Shown: in pieces, positions 1-8,000 of the stretch
Layout of the letters: each line of letters opens with the position of its first letter
How positions within the stretch are numbered: position 1 is the stretch's first letter
Assembly: GCA_003615045.1 (NCBI GenBank)
Contig: ML014234.1
Location: 1-56,114 of the forward strand
Direction: 5' to 3'
DNA from: Caulochytrium protostelioides
Lineage: Eukaryota; Chytridiomycota; Caulochytriomycetes; Caulochytriales; Caulochytriaceae
DNA: 56,114 nucleotides
Position numbers and translations under genes: made by a program
The notes under the pieces: model-generated
Told to the model about the DNA's origin: nothing
Databases searched by the model: none
What the model saw: the letters and a program-made list of their open reading frames with translations, nothing else

Positions 1-523
1 GCATGTGGCGTGCGAGTTTTGGGGCACCAAAGGCGAGACGTTTCCGGCAAGGGGCCCCCTCTATCGTGACGCGTCCCTGCTTGTCGCCGTTTCGATCCGC
101 TGCGACGGTCCCCGGAGCGGAGTTGGGGCCGACAGGACCGATGTGTGCGGCTCGCCGAGCTCGCTTCGAACCTGTCGAAGTGGTAGCCTCAGTCATGGCG
201 AATGCCATAGCTGATGGCTTAGTCGCCGCGAAATGTAAATGACGACCCATGGACGACCGATTTACACGATAAACTCATCCGCAACATAGGCGTCGGCCGA
301 AGCACTTTGCCAGACCGCTGTGGCCGACAGCTGGAGGAGTCGCCGTCGCCGTCGCCACAACCTGTCTGTTGGTGGTCGTACGACCGCCCTTATCCTCCCG
401 TGATTCCGGCCGATATTGCTCATCATTTTGTGCGCGCTCGTCCGCCTCTCTCGTTTCCCTCTCACACACCGTGTCGTGCCTACCCATCACCCAGTCTCGG
501 TGTGACTGTCATCGCCCGTCGCC
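1..523. other. Left-end non-coding stretch upstream of the secreted ORF
   Basis: No gene is recognised here. The overlapping short frames at 3-242 and 307-630 show no known motif. The last 100 bases before the ATG at 524 are pyrimidine-rich (CTCTCGTTTCCCTCTCACAC around 448) and could be promoter or 5' leader of the gene that follows. The first 40 bases contain a GGGGCACCAAAGG stretch resembling the end of the Fanzor relics near 4330 and 54330, but it is too short to call. Confidence 0.4.
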
Positions 524-1333
524 ATGCGGATGGTCATACGGGGCAGCAACGGGTTTCTGCCCATGCTGCTTCTAGCCTTTCTGATGTGCCTGGTCGTCAC
601 AGCCATGCCGCCCCCTCGCCAAGATGCTAGTAAAGAAACCATTGAATCGAGGAGCCAACAAAGGCTTGGCATGGCTGCACAAGTTTATTGTTCCACTACG
701 ATCACGTCGAAGGGGAAAACAATCAGCAAACAATCAGGCAAAGCGATATTTTATCAAATTCTCGACGCTTTATTTGCCCCGTACGATGAAGAACTCTTTA
801 GGCTCGAAACCTCCTACCCCAAGATCCCAATGATCGTTAAGTTTTTCAACTCGATGAATGTGATTCTTGATGACCCTGAATCCCCTTTTCCTGGAAAGAT
901 CCATGATATGGGAGCTACCAAATTCTTCAAGGACTATTCTGCCTTAGCGCTCAACCTGTACAGGGAATGGCTCCAGATCGAAGACCTACGTTCGCGATAC
1001 TTGGACCGCATTTTGGATTTGGAGGTGTTATGGTTCTACCTCAATGCCTATCTATCCTGGTACGGTATAGATCCCGCCGATGCTTCTTCGGCTGATACGC
1101 AAGCAAAAGTTAAAACTTTGCAAGAGACCGAAGAGAATATCAGAGCTACTCTGATGGCAGCACATGGCATGACTCTCGAAGCCAATCAATCCGACGAAGG
1201 TCACGATGAAGGTCACGACGAAGGTTGGTCAAAACGTGTTCTTCTAGAGCGCTTGATCAAGGACATCAGTTCTGACCTTTTCCCCAAAAATACAGATATC
1301 GCAAAACTCCGCTCGAAACTAACAGCCTCTTGA
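524..1333 (+). CDS. Secreted-looking protein of unknown function (ORF1 of a TGATG pair)
   Basis: A 269-residue frame with ATG at 524. Residues about 13-27 form a strongly hydrophobic stretch (LLLAFLMCLVV) ending in a plausible signal-peptidase site near TAMP, so I infer a secreted or lumenal protein. The rest looks globular and helical with many Leu, Tyr and acidic residues. A short 12-base tandem repeat encodes three DEGH/DEGW units around residues 224-235. I do not recognise the family. The TGA stop (1331-1333) shares its A with the ATG of the next frame. The pair could be translated by stop-restart, be joined by an intron I cannot place (no strong GTAAGT/GTATGT site is visible), or be two parts of a frameshifted gene. 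Codon use is less GC-rich than in the core genes. Confidence 0.6.
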   Translation: MRMVIRGSNGFLPMLLLAFLMCLVVTAMPPPRQDASKETIESRSQQRLGMAAQVYCSTTITSKGKTISKQSGKAIFYQILDALFAPYDEELFRLETSYPKIPMIVKFFNSMNVILDDPESPFPGKIHDMGATKFFKDYSALALNLYREWLQIEDLRSRYLDRILDLEVLWFYLNAYLSWYGIDPADASSADTQAKVKTLQETEENIRATLMAAHGMTLEANQSDEGHDEGHDEGWSKRVLLERLIKDISSDLFPKNTDIAKLRSKLTAS

Positions 1334-2853
1334 TGCAAGTGAAGGATGCCCGGTCTTGGATAGACGGAAAATCACACCAAGCACATCTGGACCCAACGGA
1401 TGGTCAAAACTCCCAGATTGAATTAGAAAAAAAGCAAAGGGAAGTAACCGCGTCTATGGCAAAGGCTGCTGGCGCGGCCCTTAGAAATGCATTGCTCTCT
1501 GATCCTAAGTATCAGAAGGAGGCTGCGTTTTCTAACTATTCCTGGCGTGTCAAATTCGACGTACGAACACTTGCTGAGTTGGCCGGCTACTTGGAATCTT
1601 TCGTTCAGCATCACAGGCCCGTCGAGATCGACGATCAACATCTGTCTAACTTTGAAGAGGCCATGGCAGCTCTCAAAAACGAAATCGCTATTGTCGTGCC
1701 CAGCTATCGCCAAGTGAAGAACCATCTTCCTAATTTGGATGTTGGTGTGCGAGCAGCCGCTCTGGATCCCGACTTTTTTAGCATTGGCCCGTTGAAGGAC
1801 ATAACTATTGGCAGCACCACACAGCACGACCCCGTTGACGACCGTGGTCAAGGGCCTGTTGCGAAAGCAAGTCCCAGCCACGCTTTCTCGCCCACTGTGA
1901 ACCACAGTGACAAGTCCGTCGAGGACTTGGGCGAGGAGTTCCCTCGCAACGACGGGTCCGTTGTCATTGATGACGTCACCCTTGGCGGACCTGCTGATGG
2001 CGATGGGCTGAGGGCCACTGACAACGCCGCTGGCAACCTCAATCGTTTGGCGGACGATCATCATATCGGCAGCGATGAAATGAAGTTGAACCATGGTGCT
2101 TTTGGCAACGAGGTGACTCCTACACCGGGTGGTCCGTCACAATCGCAGCTGTCTCACGGTATGGATACCAGTCCGAGCGGCCCTGACTTTCTCTCGGACA
2201 TGTGGTCACAGAACGGAAACACTGGGTGGTATGGTAATGACGCCAGGGAAAACTATCTACAACAGTGGGCGGCCCCAACTGGTGATATATTACCAGATGC
2301 GGCATTTGCGGATAACAATGCAGCAAGTCCCCCACTGCTTTCCTCGCCGCATCCAAACACCCTTTCACATGCTTTATCACCAGCCCGATCAATCGAAAAT
2401 GGCGACGCCTCTGACGACACCGCTGGCAATAATGTTTACGACATGTTAGCTGGCGAACACAACCCGTTGGCGAACGATCCTGGTATCGGCAGCGATGACC
2501 TGTTTGACTATGATGCCTATGTCGAGAGGCTGACTCCTACACCGGGTGGTCCATCACCAGCGCAGCTGTCTCACGGTATGGAAATCAGTCCGGGCGACAC
2601 TGACATTTTCCCGGATCAGTTTTTAACGGGAGGACACAGTGAGGACGAAAGCATGCATAACTATATGCTGCAGATGGCTGCATATGGTGTTACAGTATCA
2701 CCACCAGAGCTAATTGAACATAACGTAGGCGGTGGAGCAAGTCCCGCACTGCACCCCTCGCCGCATCTAAACGCCCCTTCAAGACTGCCCTCACCAACCC
2801 CACCAACTTCTCGGACTTTGGCAGAAAGTTTCGGCAAGTTTCGTCCCAAATAA
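1333..2853 (+). CDS. Unknown repeat-containing protein (ORF2), member of a family duplicated at the window ends
   Basis: A 506-residue frame starting at the ATG that overlaps the preceding stop. An in-frame TTG just upstream is not used here. The N-terminal ~160 residues are helical and charged. The C-terminal half is Pro, Ser, Gly, Asn and Asp-rich and made of two imperfect copies of a ~130-residue unit, each with IGSD, then TPTPGGPS followed by QLSHGM, then a Ser-Pro-His-rich tail. It looks low-complexity and possibly disordered. No catalytic motif is visible. The last 28 residues recur nearly unchanged on the opposite strand at 56114-56027, so this is a multicopy family. Function is unknown. 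A host-interaction or surface role would be speculation based on the signal peptide of ORF1. Confidence 0.65.
   Translation: MQVKDARSWIDGKSHQAHLDPTDGQNSQIELEKKQREVTASMAKAAGAALRNALLSDPKYQKEAAFSNYSWRVKFDVRTLAELAGYLESFVQHHRPVEIDDQHLSNFEEAMAALKNEIAIVVPSYRQVKNHLPNLDVGVRAAALDPDFFSIGPLKDITIGSTTQHDPVDDRGQGPVAKASPSHAFSPTVNHSDKSVEDLGEEFPRNDGSVVIDDVTLGGPADGDGLRATDNAAGNLNRLADDHHIGSDEMKLNHGAFGNEVTPTPGGPSQSQLSHGMDTSPSGPDFLSDMWSQNGNTGWYGNDARENYLQQWAAPTGDILPDAAFADNNAASPPLLSSPHPNTLSHALSPARSIENGDASDDTAGNNVYDMLAGEHNPLANDPGIGSDDLFDYDAYVERLTPTPGGPSPAQLSHGMEISPGDTDIFPDQFLTGGHSEDESMHNYMLQMAAYGVTVSPPELIEHNVGGGASPALHPSPHLNAPSRLPSPTPPTSRTLAESFGKFRPK
2010..2850 (+). repeat. Two tandem imperfect ~400-bp units inside ORF2
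   Basis: The blocks CTCCTACACCGGGTGGTCC (about 2117 and 2534) followed by CAGCTGTCTCACGGTATGGA recur about 416 bases apart. Flanking ATCGGCAGCGATGA blocks (near 2065 and 2484) recur too. The copies are in the same reading frame and differ by small indels that are mostly multiples of three, so the duplication is kept at protein level. Confidence 0.8.
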
Positions 2854-4040
2854 TGTTTAAACGTAAAAAATCATAGATGTCATCAATATCATTTTCGCAA
2901 ACAAGGCGATCCGCCTCAACACGAACAACGGGGTCCCCTCAGGGGAGCAGCTCACGAGGCAGTCCGCATTCCGTTCAGCAACGGATGGACTTGCCGACCA
3001 CAGACTGCTACCGGCCCTGTCCTGCGACGTGGTACAGCACAGCAGGTCTCACGTGCGAGGTCAGACAGCGTCGGAGGATCAGGGCGGCGTCCAGATCATT
3101 CTTTATGTTGCGCGTAGTATATATCAACCATCACAACTTGTTAAACGAAGCAACGCTTTGTCGACGGGGATCGGCCGCGTCGCGCGATAGGACGATTTCT
3201 GCTCAACGACCACCCGCTCCTGTTTTGCAACACTTGGGTCTGAAGCCCCAGGGCTTGTAAGCGGGGCGCATGGCGCTTCGACGAAAAGAATATGCATGAA
3301 ATATGTTATGTTCTTGAAACGCTTTTAAAACAAGGACTTTCCGGTGGCCACGGCGTGACGACGAAGGCGAACCATCATGCTGATGGCTATGGCGACATCC
3401 AACGGTATTTCTGCAGCGGCTGGCATATATGCAGGTGTTCGTTAAAACGTGCATTCGGCCTCGCTCAGCAGCCTAGTATCGGTCGCTTATCTTTCAGATC
3501 TGCTGCATGAAATAGTGCAGCTGCGGGGAACTGACGGCGATGCATGAACGCCTTAGAGGCCGCGAACCCCGCTAAAGTCGCGGGCGCCGCGGGCGCTTCA
3601 CGTCATCTCTGCTGACATTGCCTGTGAAAACGGAGACAGCGACCGTCAGACTTCGATCAGCGCGGACCATACCAACCCCCTGCTGCCTGCTGCGGCGATC
3701 CCTGCGCGTATGCCATGTCATCTCCCGGCAGGCCGCCAGCAGGTATCACGCAAAAGCGCCGCAGAGCAGTGGGCGGCCACCCTTGCGTTCTGGCAGCGAG
3801 ACGGCAGACGCCACAGGTTCTCTCACATCGTGGACAGTAATGGCAACAGCGTGTGCGTGTACCTCCAGCGCAGCGAGAAGGTGGCCGTGGCCGGGCCTGC
3901 CCTGGTGGTCGTGCCCGCGACCGCGATCCCTAGGCAGACCATCTGGATGAATACTGAAACCTTTGGAGCGACCAGGGCAGGACCAGCTTGGTCATGGAAC
4001 GATCCGACGGCCACGTCGTCAGCTGTAAGTTGACTGGGAA
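2766..4040 (+). repeat. Left arm of a long inverted repeat
   Basis: From 2766 this sequence matches the reverse complement of the window end (56114 downward). It covers the 3' end of ORF2, the spacer after it, a Fanzor tail relic and the first part of a second Fanzor relic. Similarity is very high to about 3540 and then weaker to about 4040. The left arm carries about 155 bases (roughly 3243-3398) absent from the right arm. Confidence 0.85.
2890..3115 (-). pseudogene. Fanzor (TnpB-like nuclease) C-terminal tail relic
   Basis: On the minus strand, 3100-3080 encodes NDLDAAL followed by ILRRC. This is a decayed form of the RuvC-III motif of Fanzor/TnpB proteins (usually NRDxNAAxNI). The same reading occurs on + at 55780-55815 in the right arm, and a better preserved NRDL form lies at 54499-54491. 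Downstream similarity to that copy (SVVGKS and ADCL blocks) is interrupted by stops. There is no intact frame, so this is a remnant only. It is convergent with ORF2. Confidence 0.55.
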
Positions 4041-4350
4041 CCAACTGGGAAAGCCGACTTTTTTGCGTGACTAGTCCCTACGAATACAACGGGTAAATCT
4101 TTGGCCCCAAGCGTCCCGGGGCCGTGAGGTCCCGTAATCTCTCAGACCGAAGGCCGACATCAAAACAGCCCAAAACCAGACAAAGACTTGGCAGCGCGAT
4201 CTCATGGAGCTGCCTCAACGGCTATCGGTGGTCACCTTCTGGCATGGTGGACGGAGCGCACCAGGCCGTCCTCGAGGTGTGGCTGAAGCCGTTGCGAACC
4301 GATTACCTGAAACCACGCTTGGGGGACCCCTCGGGGGCACCAAGGAGGGT
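3345..4350 (+). pseudogene. Fanzor relic, N-terminal and RuvC-I part with internal deletions
   Basis: The frame at 3710-3960 resembles the region just before RuvC-I of Fanzor proteins (a VDSNG..VCVYLQ strand near 3820-3870). A frameshift then leads to SDQGRTSLV at 3967-3993 with SDGHV after it, a degenerate RuvC-I block; the right-arm copy reads DPGR here. Around 4213 PQRLSVV matches the following helix of the other copy. At about 4310-4350 the sequence jumps to the far C-terminal end, shared with 54341-54325. Frameshifts, stops and the missing middle make it non-functional. Upstream 3345-3540 may be the decayed N-terminal helical region. I first read this block as a SNF2 helicase and rejected that. 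Confidence 0.6.
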
Positions 4351-5069
4351 GATCGCGCCGATTTGTCTCAATTTTGAAACAAATATAGGCGATCTCTCCC
4401 TTCGACGTATCGACACGTGATGCCTCGCGTGATACGTTCGATCACTCGCCCTCCATGTCTCCGCTCGAGCGCGCCACCATTTGGTCGGACCGCACGTTCT
4501 TTTCGCGGCCGTCTAGAACCACCCAATCGTCCGCCGGTTGCACAGCTCGTTCTCGCGCTCCACGCCGTCAAACTCAGTCCGCCCTGGACGCAGCCGCTTG
4601 ATCTGGCTTGGCCCCGGGCTACTCGAGCCTTACGCGGAATCGCTGTGCGATGCGCTGCCATTGGCTGGTCTGTGTTCGTCTCCGCCTCGGGGTTTCACCG
4701 TATTGCCGACCACTCCCGGAGCATCTGGTCTAAAGTCATTGAGCGGGCTGAGTCGATTCTCTTTCGCTGCGCGCGACCAGACATTCGCTCCCACCGGGAG
4801 CATCGTCAGAGACATATGGACGGTATCACCACGAAGTATGGCCCATAAGCGACGGGAACGCTGCGCCGCTCCTTGGTAATTTCGCCGCGAGACAGCTCTG
4901 TTTTCGGGTTCCGCGGCGGCTGCCACGCTGACCTTATCACCGCCCCCACCTCGGTCAACGCACAGCGCCACCGGCTCGTTTTATTTTATTTTTTTGCTGT
5001 GCTCCGTATTCTGTTCGGAGTCCTCGGTTGATATCTCACTAGGACGCCACGTTTGTGGTGGCCGCCAGG
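4351..5069. other. Intergenic region upstream of the Ral-GAP gene
   Basis: No gene is recognised. Short frames on both strands (4368-4661 minus, 4417-4848 plus) have no family signature. An AT-rich run (TTTTATTTTATTTTTTTG, near 4979-4996) lies about 80 bases before the ATG at 5070 and is the best core-promoter candidate. Composition changes from mixed to GC-rich across this stretch, marking the edge of the relic zone. Confidence 0.4.
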
Positions 5070-8000
5070 ATGGCGAGCCTGCTGCCGATCAAGGGTGGGT
5101 CGGGCATGAAGCCTTCCGGTTCGCTGAGCGAGCTCCCCCTTGATGAAAAAAAGGCCGAAAAACATTTAAAGAAAGCGCGACCCTTCTTTGACGATAAGCT
5201 GAAGGCGAAGCAGCGACTCAGTAGTTTGTGGACCTACATCGAAGCCACCGGCGATACTGAGCAGCAGCGTTTCTTTGCTGAAAATCAGACCGCGATTGCA
5301 ACGACTGTCTGCGATGCGTTTTACTATCAGATCGACAAGATCCGCGCGAAAGAGAAGGACCGCGGCCTGCTCGTGACGGGCAAGGAAGCTGCCGAGCTGC
5401 TCCGAATCCTCGGCGTCGTGCAGTACATTTTTCGCCACCTGGGTCCCGCGCTGCCCCAAGCCTCGTATGCGGACGGCCTAGTCGGTCTGCTCGAGGTGTT
5501 GCTGGCCGACACGAATCACCCGCGTCTCCGGCTCGAGGGGTTCCGCTTGCTGCTGCTGCTCTATGCGCGCATCGGTACCGCCTGGACTCCCATTGATGGT
5601 TTTTACCAGCGCGGGGTGTCACTCAAAGCACTGTCGAGCTTTATTCTGCCCGACGAGAGCAATGCTGAGCCATCGGGCGCGCCGGGCACCCCGCTCGCCA
5701 CCGGGCCGCCTTACGAAGCTTCTCAGGCCGACTCGCGACCTCGGCTCACCGGCAACACGCACCCGCCACAGCCCGATGATTTGGTCGAAATCATCGAAGA
5801 AATTCTCTTCAATATCGTCTTCTGGCACGAGCAAGCGGCCGCGGCGGCCGCGGCGTCGAGTCTCCCATGGCACGAGACGGACGAAGGCGTGACACTCGTC
5901 TTTATGTGGTCGCTCTTCTGCGAGAACTGCCTGAGTATCGTGTTCCCCAACAGCGTATATGCGTCGCAGACCTACAATGTTCCCATCCGGGCGGCGTCAA
6001 TGGGGCCCTCGTACAATGACGGCCTCAAGCTGCAGTACACGTTCACGACCTGCCCGCCGCAGATTCTATATTCGCTCATGAATTTTCTGGTGCGCAGCGT
6101 CGTTTGTGGGGTCAGCCCGGCCAACGACGTCGTTCATCCACTGCGTGATCTACTTCTGAACAACCCGACGTCGTGTGCCTGGATCCACGAGGTGCTCGGA
6201 CAAAGCACCCTGCTGCCTTGGCTGTATGGCGATGTGACACGTGGCGCGATTCAGATTTTGCGGATGTGGATTTCGCCGCATGAGCTGCCCACGTTTCTTG
6301 CGGAGTCGGTGAGTCAAAACTTGAGCCAGACGGGGTCGCGGCTGAATGAAACGCCCATTCTCATCCGGCCAACATTTATGGACTTGCTGTGTGAAGAGGC
6401 GCTGTCGACATTGTCGTATACGGATTACCTGCTCAAGTACTTTCGGTTCGTTGGCAATATTTTTGTGCGGCGCTCATGCCGCGAGTCGGAGCAGGAGATG
6501 CAAAAGACAGTGTATCGCGAAGCCATTATGCTGCTCCGGTACTGGCTGAGTATGACGGAAATGATTCCGCCGGCGACCCATGGCGCGCTGCTAACGACCT
6601 TGCGCGAGATCCAGGAAAACGTGCTCGGCCGCAACTTTCCGAACGACAACCTCGAAACCATTCCGGAGATGGTGGTCGAAACCCTCGTAGTGGCTATGAT
6701 CCGCTTGGCGCATGACAACGAGGCCTTCTGGGTCGGCTTCCGGACCACCATGATCAAATCACTGCACTGCGACGAGACGGTGCAGGTGTGGAGCGCCCAT
6801 ATGCAACAGCTGACACACCTCCTGACGGTCGTTCGGTATCGGCTAAACCCTCGGGATGACGCGGAGGAGCATAGTTCTAAAGGTCGCGAAGAACGGCGCG
6901 GACGCGGTATGCTTTCACAGTCTTCGCCGAGGCAGCGACCCCAGCCGACGACCCAACCGTCTGCAGCTGTCTTGGAACCACTGGTGATCGATGTATCGGC
7001 CCGAGGACCCAAGGAGCCCGCAGTCGTGGACGATTCCACGAAAAGCACGGGCCACGCGCCAACGGATGCTACCAGCGTGCGGGGCACCGTGTCCCTAGCC
7101 GCCAACGATGTGAAAGGCTCTACTGAATCCAAGTCGCCACAAGGCGGTTCGCGACTAGCAGTCGTGCCGGAAACGCATTCGACGGAGCTGCTGAAAAGCC
7201 ATTCGCATGCAAAACTGGAGCCGATACGGCTCTTTAAAGACCTCAAATTGACCGTAGCGTCCATGTCGACGAGCCCGACCGAACCCGCCGCGCTGAACCC
7301 GACCGTGTCGCATCCGATGCCGGTGCTCATGGCTGGTGGACTCAATGCCAACACGACGATGTCGACGGTTCATCTGAACCAGTACCAACCTCCGCCGCCA
7401 ATTGCGGCGCCCTTCTCGCCGAGCACGCCGTCGGCTGTGATGCCGACGCTCTCGACACTCTCGACGCGCAAAATCTCGCTCTTCGCGGCGTCGCTCGTTC
7501 CCGGCGGTCCGTGCGCTGAGTTTACGCAGTATACGCGGCTGGCCTGGACCGGCGACGGGGCGCTCCATGTCTGGAAAAACATGCTGTGCTCGCTCGGCAA
7601 CATCAACGACATCCAGATTCCTACCGTCCATGAGCATGCCATCAAAACAGTAGTTGATGTGTGGGACCAGCTCGAGCGGATCCGCTTGCTGCAGCCGTTT
7701 ATGGAGCCCGATATGCCGGCCCTCTTTGACTTTAGTCTGTGGATCTTTGAAGCCGCGGATCTGATGCATGTACTGTATGCGCCGTTAGCGCCGGCCACGC
7801 GCACCTACCACGCTTCGCGGGCCGCCCCGGCGACACCCATCAAGGGCGAGCTGCTGGATAAGCATCCGTTCATGAAGGGCATCGCGATCGCGTTTGGTGC
7901 CATGTGCCGTCATATGGCGCGTCGCCACGACCAGTTTTTCCCGCTGGAGCTGCTGGCGCATTTCTATCGGTTGCTTAAAGCCGGTCTCGAGAGCAAGTCC

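Noticed and set aside
1-60. Another Fanzor tail at the left edge (FWGTKGE-like reading)
   Set aside because: Only about 15 bases of similarity to 4320-4340 and 54325-54345; too short to separate from chance.
3710-4033. SNF2-type helicase fragment (PALVVVPATAIP)
   Set aside because: The mirrored copy at 55062-55051 shows DPGR followed by SDGHV, the Fanzor RuvC-I pattern, and the later fragments are also in Fanzor order. The helicase resemblance is limited to a short hydrophobic strand.
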